Source: Falsihalocynthiibacter sp042445055
Lineage (GTDB): Bacteria > Pseudomonadota > Alphaproteobacteria > Rhodobacterales > Rhodobacteraceae
NCBI RefSeq assembly: GCF_042445055.1
Contig: NZ_CP170339.1
Span: 186,001-250,000 of the forward strand
DNA length: 64,000 nucleotides
Direction of reading: 5' to 3'
Notes under the pieces: model-generated
Databases searched by the model: none
The model's input: the letters and a program-made list of their open reading frames with translations, nothing else
What the model was told of the DNA's origin: nothing
Shown here: positions 43,622 through 52,630 of the stretch, one piece after another
Layout of the letters: every line of letters starts with the position of its first letter
Numbering within the stretch: the first letter of the stretch is position 1
Translations under genes and position numbers: made by a program

Positions 43622-43716
43622 CACTGGGGTCTTTGGCCCCAACATTTCTAATTCGCACACGCTGGGCCTTGCTTTGATGCAAAAAGCTCGGCGTTTGTAT
43701 GTAAAGGACTCGCTAA

Positions 43717-46269
43717 ATGTCACGTTATAATGCCTCTGAAATCGAACCCAAATGGCAAAAGGCTTGGGATGAGGCAGAGATTTTCCTCGCACAGCGCGAT
43801 CCCGCCAAGGAAAAGTACTACGTCCTCGAGATGTTCCCCTATCCATCCGGACGAATCCACATGGGGCACGTGCGCAACTATACGATGGGCGACGTCGTCG
43901 CGCGGTATAAATCGTCTTGCGGGTTTTCGGTTCTGCACCCGATGGGCTGGGACGCCTTCGGTATGCCCGCCGAGAACGCGGCGATGGCGATTGGCGGGCA
44001 TCCGGCGGATTGGACATATCAAAACATCGCCGATATGCGCGCCCAGATGAAGCCATTGGGCCTGTCAATTGACTGGTCCCGCGAATTTGCGACCTGTGAT
44101 CCGGAATATTACGGCCAACAGCAAAGCATGTTCATTGATTTCATGGACAAGGGTCTTGTGTACCGCAAAGAAGCCGTTGTGAACTGGGACCCTGTGGATA
44201 TGACCGTTCTGGCGAACGAGCAGGTTATCGACGGTAAAGGATGGCGCTCGGACGCACCTGTTGAGCGCAAATCCCTGACGCAGTGGTTTTTTAAGATCAG
44301 CGATCACGCCGAAGAACTCCTGAGCGCACTTGATGACCTTGACGATTGGCCAGAGAAAGTTCGCATCATGCAGGCGAACTGGATCGGCAAGTCACGCGGT
44401 CTGCAATTTGCGTTTGACCTAACCGCGCCCGTCGGCGATCTCAAAAACATTGAGGTCTACACGACCCGCCCAGACACACTGAATGGCGCAAGTTTCGTTG
44501 GTATCTCTGCCGACCACCCGCTTGCACTCGCGCTTGAGGCCGAAAACGCCGACCTCGCCAAGTTTACCGCAGAATGCAGAAGCCTCGGCACATCCGAAGC
44601 AGATATGGAAAAGGCCGAGAAGAAGGGCTTTGACACCGGCCTGACGGTCCGCCACCCGCTTGATCCCTCCAAGGAGCTTCCTGTTTGGGTCGCGAACTTT
44701 ATCCTTATGGATTACGGCACGGGTGCTGTGTTTGGCTGTCCTGCACATGATCAGCGCGATCTCGACTTCTCTCGCAAGTACGGTCTTCCTGTCACTGATA
44801 CGTTCTTTGCGATTGGTGACGAAACACCCGTCGGCAACACAGCCTTTACGCCTCCCAAAACCGACAAGGTTAAATGGGTGGACCACTTCGCCGGCCTCAC
44901 CGAAGCAACGGGCGAAGAAGCAATCGACGCAACCATCGAATACATGGAGAGCAAAGGCCTCGGCAAAGGTGTTACAAAGTTCCGTCTTCGCGATTGGGGC
45001 CTCAGCCGCCAGCGCTATTGGGGCTGCCCGATCCCTGTGGTGCATTGTGATGCCTGCGGGGTTGTTCCAGAGAAGAAAGAGAACCTGCCGATTGAACTCC
45101 CTAAAGATGTGAGTTTTGACCTACCGGGTAATCCGTTGGATCGTCACCCGACTTGGCGTAACTGCTCGTGTCCTTCGTGTGGTGCCGATGCGCTGCGTGA
45201 AACGGATACGATGGACACGTTCGTTGACAGCTCGTGGTATTACGCGCGCTTTACATCGCCTAATTCGCCTACGCCAACGAACCCTGAGGATGCCGCCTAT
45301 TGGATGAACGTCGATCAATACATCGGCGGAATCGAGCACGCAATCCTTCACCTTCTGTATGCCCGCTTCTTTGCGCGCGCGATGCAGATCTGTGGTCACC
45401 TCCCTGAAAGCGCAGTTGAGCCATTTAACGCACTCTTTACTCAGGGCATGGTAACGCACGAAATCTACCAAACGCGCGATGCACAAGGCCGCAAGACATA
45501 TCATCTGCCCGAGGACGTAACTGACGGCAGGCTGGCCGATGGCACCGAAGTAGAGATCATCCCCTCTGCGAAAATGTCCAAGTCCAAGAAGAACGTGGTG
45601 GACCCCGACGACATTATCACCAACTTTGGCGCAGATACTGCCCGTTGGTTCGTCATGTCTGATAGCCCCCCCGAACGCGATGTCGAATGGACCGCAGCAG
45701 GCGCCGAGGCCGCGGCCAAGCACCTCGCTCGCGTTTGGCGACTGGCGGATGAAAACCGCCAGAGCGACGAGAAGGCGGCTGCCGACGGCAGCTCCGACGA
45801 GGCGCTCCTTCGCGCAACACACAAGGCAATCGAAGCCATAACAGCAGGCATCGACGGCTTTGCTTTCAACACTTCCGTAGCGCAGCTCTATGGATTCACA
45901 AACACCATCGCCAAATCCAAGGCATCGACTTCTGCACGTCGTGACGCTCTGAAAACCATGGCGCAACTCATGTCACCCATGACACCCCACCTTGCCGAAG
46001 ACATCTGGCAGATGCTTGGCGGCGAAGGGCTGGTTGCACAGGCTCCTTGGCCCAAGGCCGACCCCGCGCTGTTGGTGGACGATAAGGTAACACTTCCCAT
46101 TCAGGTGAACGGAAAACGCCGCGCCGAGATTTCCGTTCCTGCGGATATGTCGAAAGAGGATGTTGAAAAGCTCGCCCTAGCAGAGGAAGCTGTGATCAGG
46201 GTTCTTGATGGCAAGCCCCCCAAGAAGGTCATCGTTGTGCCGGGACGGATCGTGAATGTCGTTGCTTAA
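43717..46269 (+). CDS. leuS: Leucyl-tRNA synthetase
   Basis: An 850-aa class Ia synthetase. The HIGH motif is in PYPSGRIHMGH near residue 44 and KMSKS in AKMSKSKKNVVDPD near residue 619. The CP1 editing domain contains TTRPDTLNGA and DYGTGAVFGCPAHDQRD. The anticodon-binding and C-terminal domains complete a normal length. The 3' end overlaps lptE by 14 nt, so the run leuS-lptE-holA is operonic. Confidence 0.98.
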   Translation: MSRYNASEIEPKWQKAWDEAEIFLAQRDPAKEKYYVLEMFPYPSGRIHMGHVRNYTMGDVVARYKSSCGFSVLHPMGWDAFGMPAENAAMAIGGHPADWTYQNIADMRAQMKPLGLSIDWSREFATCDPEYYGQQQSMFIDFMDKGLVYRKEAVVNWDPVDMTVLANEQVIDGKGWRSDAPVERKSLTQWFFKISDHAEELLSALDDLDDWPEKVRIMQANWIGKSRGLQFAFDLTAPVGDLKNIEVYTTRPDTLNGASFVGISADHPLALALEAENADLAKFTAECRSLGTSEADMEKAEKKGFDTGLTVRHPLDPSKELPVWVANFILMDYGTGAVFGCPAHDQRDLDFSRKYGLPVTDTFFAIGDETPVGNTAFTPPKTDKVKWVDHFAGLTEATGEEAIDATIEYMESKGLGKGVTKFRLRDWGLSRQRYWGCPIPVVHCDACGVVPEKKENLPIELPKDVSFDLPGNPLDRHPTWRNCSCPSCGADALRETDTMDTFVDSSWYYARFTSPNSPTPTNPEDAAYWMNVDQYIGGIEHAILHLLYARFFARAMQICGHLPESAVEPFNALFTQGMVTHEIYQTRDAQGRKTYHLPEDVTDGRLADGTEVEIIPSAKMSKSKKNVVDPDDIITNFGADTARWFVMSDSPPERDVEWTAAGAEAAAKHLARVWRLADENRQSDEKAAADGSSDEALLRATHKAIEAITAGIDGFAFNTSVAQLYGFTNTIAKSKASTSARRDALKTMAQLMSPMTPHLAEDIWQMLGGEGLVAQAPWPKADPALLVDDKVTLPIQVNGKRRAEISVPADMSKEDVEKLALAEEAVIRVLDGKPPKKVIVVPGRIVNVVA

Positions 46270-46747
46270 CCGCCGAAATTTCTGTTTCTCAGCCATAGCC
46301 CTAACTGCGGGCTGTGGCTTTGAACCAGTATACGGCCCCAGCGGCAGCGCGGATTCCTTGCGCGGGTCGATTTTGGTGGACGCCCCCGAGGATAAGAACG
46401 AATTCGACCTCACCAATCAAATTGAGGACCGCCTAGGCGCCCCACAGAATGCGCGGTTTGGCCTCTCAGTCGACATCGAAACGCGGGTAGAGGCCCTCGC
46501 CATCACGCAATCCCAAGAAACCACACGCTATAATGTGGCTGGCTCCGCCGACTTTACACTGCGCGATCTGAATACTCAGCAAATCCTGACAACAGGTTCC
46601 GCACAGAACTTCACCAGCTTCGGCGCAACCTCCGACACAGTCAGCACCCGTTCCGCAAGAGCAGACGCTCTGCGCCGATTGATGGTTGTTCTTGGCAACG
46701 AAATCTCGGACCAACTCATCATCGACTCAACAGGCTTCCTTCCGTGA
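46256..46747 (+). CDS. lptE: LPS assembly lipoprotein LptE
   Basis: A 163-aa outer-membrane lipoprotein, partner of LptD in placing LPS on the cell surface. The N-terminus MSLLNRRNFCFSAIALTAGC has a lipobox ending at Cys20 and a twin-Arg pair at residues 6-7. It continues GFEPVYGPSGSA, typical of alphaproteobacterial LptE. Sequence similarity is low across the family, but gene order leuS-lptE-holA supports the call. It overlaps both neighbours. Confidence 0.92.
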   Translation: MSLLNRRNFCFSAIALTAGCGFEPVYGPSGSADSLRGSILVDAPEDKNEFDLTNQIEDRLGAPQNARFGLSVDIETRVEALAITQSQETTRYNVAGSADFTLRDLNTQQILTTGSAQNFTSFGATSDTVSTRSARADALRRLMVVLGNEISDQLIIDSTGFLP

Positions 46748-47766
46748 AATTATCGCCACGCGACGCCAATGGATATTTTGCCAAACCCGATCCAAAACGG
46801 ACTGGCCTTTTGATCTATGGCTCGGACGCAATGCGTGTCGCGCTCAAGCGCCAAGAGGTGATCGCCGCGCTGATCGGTCCAAACGGTGACGACGAAATGC
46901 GTCTTACGAGAATCGCCGCGGGTGATCTGCGCAAAGATCCCGCGCAACTCTTGGACGCCATGAAGGCCCAAAGCTTCTTTCCCGGCGCGCGCGTTGTTTT
47001 CGTCGAGGGCGCAACCGACACAATCTCCAAGGCCTTTGCCGCCGCGCTCCCTGAATGGCAGCCAGACGACGCCCAAGTTATCGTGACTGCTGGGCAACTC
47101 AAAGCCAGCTCGTCGCTCCGCAAGTTGTTTGAGAGCCATAACAATGCCTATGCAGCGGGCATTTACGACGATCCCCCGACACGCGCGGAAATCGAGGCTG
47201 AACTCTCTAAAGCGGGTCTAACGCGTATCGAATCCGATGCAATGGAAGCGCTGACCGCTCTCTCTCGCGAAATCGGGCCAGGTGATTTTCGCCAAACGCT
47301 CGAGAAGCTTGCGCTCTATATGCTCAACAGCGACACGCCCGCGACATCCCTTGACGTTGCGGCCTGTGCGCCAACCTCGACCGAGGTTGCGCTCGACGAT
47401 ATTCTCAGGATTGTCGCCGAGGGCCGCAGCGCCGAAATCGGCCCCGTTATGCGCAAGCTTGAGGCTCAGGGCGTGCAACCTGTCGGGCTTTGTATCGGCG
47501 CGACCCGACATTTCCGCACGCTTCATGCCGCCTGTGCCGATCCGGGCGGCCCTGCGGCAGGAATTGGCCGTTTGCGCCCACCCGTTTTCGGCCCCCGCCG
47601 CGAGCAAATGCTCCGCCAAGCACAAAAATGGGGAACGCAGCGACTCGAAGTGGCGCTGACAATGTTGACCGACACCGATCTTCAGCTTCGCTCCACCAGC
47701 CGCGCCCCAACGATGGCGCTGGTTGAGCGCACCTTGGTTCGGCTCGCAATGCTAGGAGCACGCTAA
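46744..47766 (+). CDS. holA: DNA polymerase III subunit delta
   Basis: A 340-aa clamp-loader wrench subunit that opens the beta clamp. It begins at GTG 46744, overlapping the lptE stop by 4 nt. Conserved segments are LLIYGSDAMRV, FFPGARVVFVEGA, LEKLALYM and a C-terminal collar domain. It shares base 47766 with the next gene as TAATG. Confidence 0.94.
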   Translation: MKLSPRDANGYFAKPDPKRTGLLIYGSDAMRVALKRQEVIAALIGPNGDDEMRLTRIAAGDLRKDPAQLLDAMKAQSFFPGARVVFVEGATDTISKAFAAALPEWQPDDAQVIVTAGQLKASSSLRKLFESHNNAYAAGIYDDPPTRAEIEAELSKAGLTRIESDAMEALTALSREIGPGDFRQTLEKLALYMLNSDTPATSLDVAACAPTSTEVALDDILRIVAEGRSAEIGPVMRKLEAQGVQPVGLCIGATRHFRTLHAACADPGGPAAGIGRLRPPVFGPRREQMLRQAQKWGTQRLEVALTMLTDTDLQLRSTSRAPTMALVERTLVRLAMLGAR

Positions 47767-48356
47767 TGACCTACAAAATATATGGATCGCTTCGCAGTCG
47801 CGCTATCCGCGTGCTATGGCTGCTCGAAGAACTAGGCGTTTCGTATGAACATATCGAGGCTGCGCCACAATCCGACCAAATCCGCGAGATTTCGAGTGTG
47901 GGCAAAATTCCCGCGCTGGTCGTGGAAGGTACGATCCTCACGGATTCCGTTGCGATCATGAGTTTTCTCTCGGATCGTCACGAAGCTTGCACCATGCCCG
48001 CAGGAAGCATTGAGCGCGGGATTATGGATGGGCACCTGCATTTCATTAACGAAGAAATGGACCATGTGCTTTGGGGTGCCACCAAACATAACTACATGCG
48101 TCCGCCTCAAACCCTTGAGCCAGAAATCCGCGAGCAGCTTGAGGCTGAGTTTATCGTTTCACAGGAACGGTTCATGGAACGTCTCGGCGCGGGTCCGTTC
48201 TTGATGGGCGAAACCTTCACCATCGCCGATATCCTCGCGGCGCATTGCGGAGGATGGGCAATCGGGGCAAAATTCCCGATCGTGAACAAAGGCTTCAGAG
48301 AGTATGTATCCGAGATGCGCGCCCGCCCAGCATTTCAACGGATTATGCCGCGTTAG
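47766..48356 (+). CDS. Glutathione S-transferase family protein
   Basis: A 196-aa protein. The N-terminal thioredoxin-like domain (about residues 1-75) has YGSLRSRAIRVLWLLEELG and the cis-Pro/SNAIL-type region VGKIPALVVEGTILTDSVAIM. An all-helical C-terminal domain follows, with GPFLMGETFTIADIL. It would conjugate or bind glutathione; the substrate is unknown. It is coupled to holA by TAATG. Its 3' end overlaps the convergent flavoprotein gene by 14 nt. Confidence 0.92.
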   Translation: MTYKIYGSLRSRAIRVLWLLEELGVSYEHIEAAPQSDQIREISSVGKIPALVVEGTILTDSVAIMSFLSDRHEACTMPAGSIERGIMDGHLHFINEEMDHVLWGATKHNYMRPPQTLEPEIREQLEAEFIVSQERFMERLGAGPFLMGETFTIADILAAHCGGWAIGAKFPIVNKGFREYVSEMRARPAFQRIMPR

Positions 48357-49524
48357 AGCCGCTTTGCGCCCAGCGCGCGGCTGCCTCTCCTGCCAGTTTT
48401 CCCGTCGCGAGAGATGCCGTGATAAGGTAGCCACCCGTGGGCGCTTCCCAATCAAGCATCTCTCCCGCGCAGAATACGCCTGGACGGTTCAGCAACATCA
48501 ATTCATCATTCATCGCGCTAAACGCCACGCCGCCAGCAGTAGAAATCGCCTCATCCATCGGGCGTGGCCCTTTAAGCGGAATAGGCAGTGATTTTACCAA
48601 TTCCGCGAGCGCCGCCCCCTTGGGCAATGGCCGCACAAATTCCTGTAGCAATGCGATCTTGACCGGCGAGAGGCCAAGAACCTTGCGCAGATAAGTTGAC
48701 ATGCTGTTCTTGCCCGGAGGTCGTGCAAGTCGCGATTGGACTTGACTGAGCGAAAGATCAGGCAACAGATCAAGTGATAACGCGCGCCCATCGCGCAGCA
48801 TGGCCGAAACCATATAGATCCCGCCACCTTCGAGCCCAGCGCGCGACAGGACGATCTCGCCCCTATGGGTCGTTCCATAAACGATCATTCCAACCGGCTT
48901 AATCGGGCTCCCAAAGTGTTTTTCCATATGCGACGACCAAGACACCTCAAACCCCATATTCGCGGGTTTGAATGGCACAACGGGCGCCTCTATAAACTCC
49001 GACCACGCCCCATCAGAGCCTAACTTTGCCCAACTCGCGCCTCCGCAAGCCAAGACCGTGACATCCGCCGACACGTTCCCGTGCGCTCCAAATTGCGCAG
49101 CAGGTCCATCCCAGCCCGTCCATTTCCAGCCGCGATTGAGCGTGACGCCCTTCTCATTCAAGCGTGCAAGCCATGCGCGCAACAGAGGAGAGGCCTTCAT
49201 CACTTTTGGAAACACACGCCCCGTCGAGCCTGTGAATATGTCCTGCCCAAGCGCCTCTGCCCATTCCATTGCTTGGTTTGGCCCGAAGCGATCCAGCGCG
49301 TTACTCAGGGCGGTTGGACACCCCCCATAGGCCGCGCGGAATTCATCGTTCGCTTCGTTCTTGGTGATGTTCAGGCCAGACTTTCCCGCCATAAGGAATT
49401 TGCGCGCAGGGCTGGGCTTTGCCTCAGCGATGGTTACGCGCAATCCGGCATCCGCGAGCGCCTCCGCGGCCATCAAGCCAGCAGGTCCCGCACCGATGAC
49501 CAAGGCAGTTTTCTCATGCGTCAT
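48343..49524 (-). CDS. BaiN/HI0933-like flavoprotein (TIGR03862 type)
   Basis: About 393 aa. The FAD-binding motif GAGPAGLMAAEALADAG is near residue 11, followed by AGKSGLNITKNE and the C-terminal GVFCAGEMLDWEAPTGGYL. These mark the HI0933/BaiN family of uncharacterised oxidoreductases. ATG 49524 overlaps the crotonase stop as ATGA (49521-49524), which favours it over the GTG at 49530. The substrate is unknown. Confidence 0.92.
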   Translation of the reverse strand: MTHEKTALVIGAGPAGLMAAEALADAGLRVTIAEAKPSPARKFLMAGKSGLNITKNEANDEFRAAYGGCPTALSNALDRFGPNQAMEWAEALGQDIFTGSTGRVFPKVMKASPLLRAWLARLNEKGVTLNRGWKWTGWDGPAAQFGAHGNVSADVTVLACGGASWAKLGSDGAWSEFIEAPVVPFKPANMGFEVSWSSHMEKHFGSPIKPVGMIVYGTTHRGEIVLSRAGLEGGGIYMVSAMLRDGRALSLDLLPDLSLSQVQSRLARPPGKNSMSTYLRKVLGLSPVKIALLQEFVRPLPKGAALAELVKSLPIPLKGPRPMDEAISTAGGVAFSAMNDELMLLNRPGVFCAGEMLDWEAPTGGYLITASLATGKLAGEAAARWAQSGSNAA

Positions 49525-50129
49525 GGGCACATCGCCTTTATTGCGTGAACAGTCTCTATCTTGGCCGAACCCACGCTTTCACATAGCGCCTGAACGGTTG
49601 GATCAAGCTGCTCTGGCTCCACGATCATATCGATCAGTCCATAGTCATAGGCCGTCTGGCTGTTTATCTTGTGCCCTGCGACGAACACCAGTTTCGTACG
49701 CGCAGGACCGATAAGCTTCTCCATACGTTTCGGATCAGATGGCTGCGGCAAAAAGCCGTGCTTCACCACTGGATAAAAGAAAGCCGCCGAAGCAACCGCA
49801 ACGCGCAGATCACACGCAAGCGTCATGCCAAATGCGCCACCCGCAACCGTTCCGTTCAATGCGCAAATCGTGAGCCCCCGATGCTCAGCTACAGCTTGCG
49901 AGAGCTTTTCCCAGAGTGGACTGGTCGCAAGACCACTCCGCGCTTCATTTAGATCGGCTCCCGCGCTGAACACGTCACCGCGGCCCGTTATCACCATGGC
50001 TTTCGCGTCAGAGGCGCGGGAAACCGCATCAATGAGTTGTTCGAGCATGTCCGACGTGAGCGAATTCGCCTTCTCGGGCCGATTTATCCTAATCGTCCAT
50101 ATGTCTTTAGCGCTCGAAGTTTCAATCAT
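49521..50129 (-). CDS. Short enoyl-CoA hydratase/isomerase-like (crotonase) protein
   Basis: A 202-aa protein, shorter than typical crotonases (about 255). It has ITGRGDVFSAGADLNEA and the oxyanion region NGTVAGGAFGMTLACDLRVA. The two catalytic Glu of hydratases are not visible: the first falls in AGGAFG and the second in FFYPVVKHG, where PE is usual. It may be an isomerase or a divergent enzyme. It overlaps the SDR gene by 8 nt and is coupled to the flavoprotein gene by ATGA. Confidence 0.88.
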   Translation of the reverse strand: MIETSSAKDIWTIRINRPEKANSLTSDMLEQLIDAVSRASDAKAMVITGRGDVFSAGADLNEARSGLATSPLWEKLSQAVAEHRGLTICALNGTVAGGAFGMTLACDLRVAVASAAFFYPVVKHGFLPQPSDPKRMEKLIGPARTKLVFVAGHKINSQTAYDYGLIDMIVEPEQLDPTVQALCESVGSAKIETVHAIKAMCP

Positions 50130-50877
50130 TCAGCAGGCCTACTGCCGTGCGAATACCCTCATCCCGAAGAGAAATCTCTTGGCCCAAATGTGGGTCTGCT
50201 TCGGCGGAACACATCCAAACCAATGCCTTGGCGGGCCAATCAGCTGGAATATGATCGCTCACTTCAAGCTTGCTTACGGGGTTAATCCCGCTGGCCTTGA
50301 TCTTGACCTGCATCTCGGTAGCAACCGTGCCGGGCGAAAGGCCCATAACGCGTAATCCAGCCTCAGATCCCTCAAGATGCGTGGCGCGGGTGAGCATCGC
50401 AACGGCTGCTTTGCCAGTGCAATAGGCGCTCCACCCCTCCATGGGGCCGTGCGCCGCTCCAGAGCTTACGTTCAATATCGTCCCCGATTTCGCCGCCAGC
50501 ATTTGCGGAAGAACAGCACGGATACCATTGTAGACACCCTTCAGGTTAATATCGATCGAATGCCCCCAATCCTTTGGATCGGATTCAGCAAGCGGACCAA
50601 TCGGATCAATTACGCCAGCGTTGTTAATCAGGACATCGACGCTTCCAAACGCCTTGCGCGCAGCATCTATCCCTGCGGAAACCTCGCCATAGCGACTAAC
50701 GTCACAGGGAACCGCTAGCGCCTTGTCACCGATTTTGCGTGCAATCTCGGCGATCGCCTCGCCACTACGCGCCATCAGAACGACGTTGGCGCCAGCATCC
50801 GCGAACTCATAGGCAGCAGCAGCTCCTATGCCTTTGCTTGCGCCCGTAATGACAACTGTTTTTCCAGATAAGCTCAT
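50122..50877 (-). CDS. SDR family oxidoreductase
   Basis: About 251 aa. The NAD(P)-binding motif GASKGIGAAAAYEF is near residue 12. LINNAGVIDP, the Ser in NVSSGAA and the catalytic YCTGK follow. The start is taken at ATG 50877 (MSLSGKTVVITG); an extension of eight codons to 50901 is possible. The substrate is unknown. It leads the minus-strand run SDR, crotonase, flavoprotein. Confidence 0.92.
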   Translation of the reverse strand: MSLSGKTVVITGASKGIGAAAAYEFADAGANVVLMARSGEAIAEIARKIGDKALAVPCDVSRYGEVSAGIDAARKAFGSVDVLINNAGVIDPIGPLAESDPKDWGHSIDINLKGVYNGIRAVLPQMLAAKSGTILNVSSGAAHGPMEGWSAYCTGKAAVAMLTRATHLEGSEAGLRVMGLSPGTVATEMQVKIKASGINPVSKLEVSDHIPADWPAKALVWMCSAEADPHLGQEISLRDEGIRTAVGLLND

Positions 50878-51007
50878 GTTCACACCCCTTGTTTTACCCA
50901 TAGACTAGACCAATGTAATACCCAGAGGAAGGCCCACGGACACTTGCGCATTTATCTCTGTCGGGTCACTATGTTGCGAATATATTTTTTGAATCGAAGG
51001 GACAGTC

Positions 51008-52507
51008 ATGTCATTTTTCAAACCCTTGGGCACTGCAACCATTTTTTCTGCCCTTCTCAGTGGGACAGCCATTGCTGATGTAACCACCGAGCAAGTCTGG
51101 AACGACCTACAGGAGTTTTACAAGACTTCGGGCTATACGCTTGATGTTGGTAACCAGACCCAAGACGGTGACACGCTGAATATCGACGACATCGTTATGA
51201 CCATGCAATTCGAGGAAGACGAGAAGCTGGTCGTTTCCGGATTGTCCTTTGCATTGACACAACTCGATAACGGTACTGTTTCGATCACCGTTCCCGAAGA
51301 ATTTCCGATCATCGCAGAGGTCGAGGACGTTAAAATCACTCTCTCGATGACAACCGATGGTATGGAAATTATCGCAAGTGGCGATGACGCCTCGGCAAGC
51401 TATGATTTCAAAGCTAACAGCTATGGTTTGAGCCTTGACGCAATTGAGGACGGCGACGTTACTATCACGCCCACCGCGAAAGCACTCGCAGCTGGTATTA
51501 CGGGTGCCTATGCAATCAAAAAAGGTGAGATTCAAACAGTATCGGGGCAAATTGATGCCAGGACGCTCGATCTTGATCTAGATTTCCAAGGCCAAGAGAG
51601 CGAAGCAGAAATGCTCAAGGCCGTCGTTGGCCTCAAAGATGTTTCACAGAAATTCTCTTACTCGGTTCCTGAGGGCATCGACTATCAGGATCTTCCCGCT
51701 GCATTGGCCGCTGGTCTGCAAGGCGAAGTAACAGCAAGCCACGGCGGAGCGAACTACGACGTTGAACTCGTCGATGAATCCGACGGTTTCACAATGACCG
51801 GAAGCACCGCAACGGGCTCGTTCCACTATGGTCTGTCCGATGAATCCGTCGGCAGCAGATGGGGCTCTAAAGATACGAAAATCCAAATCATTCCATCGGC
51901 AATGCCGCTTCCGGTATCGTATTCGGTTGCCGAAACAGCTGGCGAAATTCTGTTCCCGGTTGCCAAATCCGACACACCTTCGGATGCGCAGATTTCCTTC
52001 AAGATTTCCGACTTGGCGCTTGATGAAATGATCTGGAACATGTTCGATCCCCAAGACGCGCTACCGCATGATCCGATGACGCTGATTGTCGATCTGACAA
52101 GCAAACTGAACCTCGATTTCAACCTGTTTGACATCGAAGGCGCAGAAGACCTCCCAGAAGACTCATTCCCTGGTGAACTTCACGAAGTGAACCTCGAAGA
52201 GCTTAAACTTTCGGCGGTTGGCGCGGAGCTTACAGGTGAGGGAGCCTTCACGTTCAACAACGACGATCTCACAACATTCCCCGGAATGCCTGCCCCTGCA
52301 GGTAAAGTGAGCCTGAAACTTGTTGGCGGGAACACGCTTTTGGATAAGCTCGTCGAAATGGGCTTCGTTCCACAGGATCAGGCGCTTGGCGCACGTATGA
52401 TGATTGGCCTCTTTGCCAATGCTGGTGCGGGCGAAGATGAGCTTGTTTCCACAATCGAAGTCAAAGAAGACGGTTCTATTCTAGCGAACGATCAACGGAT
52501 CAAGTAA
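51008..52507 (+). CDS. DUF2125 domain protein, exported
   Basis: A 499-aa protein. The signal peptide (about residues 1-23, ending GTAIA) leads to an acidic beta-rich protein that covers the DUF2125 family length. Conserved features include SYDFKANSYGLSLDAIED and VPEGIDYQDLPAALAAGL. It is probably periplasmic, function unknown. It stands alone between a 130-bp upstream gap holding one GANTC (50991-50995) and a terminator. Confidence 0.85.
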   Translation: MSFFKPLGTATIFSALLSGTAIADVTTEQVWNDLQEFYKTSGYTLDVGNQTQDGDTLNIDDIVMTMQFEEDEKLVVSGLSFALTQLDNGTVSITVPEEFPIIAEVEDVKITLSMTTDGMEIIASGDDASASYDFKANSYGLSLDAIEDGDVTITPTAKALAAGITGAYAIKKGEIQTVSGQIDARTLDLDLDFQGQESEAEMLKAVVGLKDVSQKFSYSVPEGIDYQDLPAALAAGLQGEVTASHGGANYDVELVDESDGFTMTGSTATGSFHYGLSDESVGSRWGSKDTKIQIIPSAMPLPVSYSVAETAGEILFPVAKSDTPSDAQISFKISDLALDEMIWNMFDPQDALPHDPMTLIVDLTSKLNLDFNLFDIEGAEDLPEDSFPGELHEVNLEELKLSAVGAELTGEGAFTFNNDDLTTFPGMPAPAGKVSLKLVGGNTLLDKLVEMGFVPQDQALGARMMIGLFANAGAGEDELVSTIEVKEDGSILANDQRIK

Positions 52508-52528
52508 TCGTTGAATATACAGGAATTG

Positions 52529-52560
52529 GGCCGCTCGGATCATCCGCAGCGGCCTTTTTC
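52529..52560 (+). terminator. Rho-independent terminator after the DUF2125 gene
   Basis: GGCCGCT (52529-52535) pairs with AGCGGCC (52548-52554). An inner CGGA/TCCG extends the stem with one bulged base. TTTTT follows immediately. Confidence 0.88.
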
Positions 52561-52630
52561 ATGGGTTGCACTTGCGTCGACAGCAGAGCAAGGCTACCTC
52601 AAGAAGAACAGTCCGAGAAAGTGAGCCACG

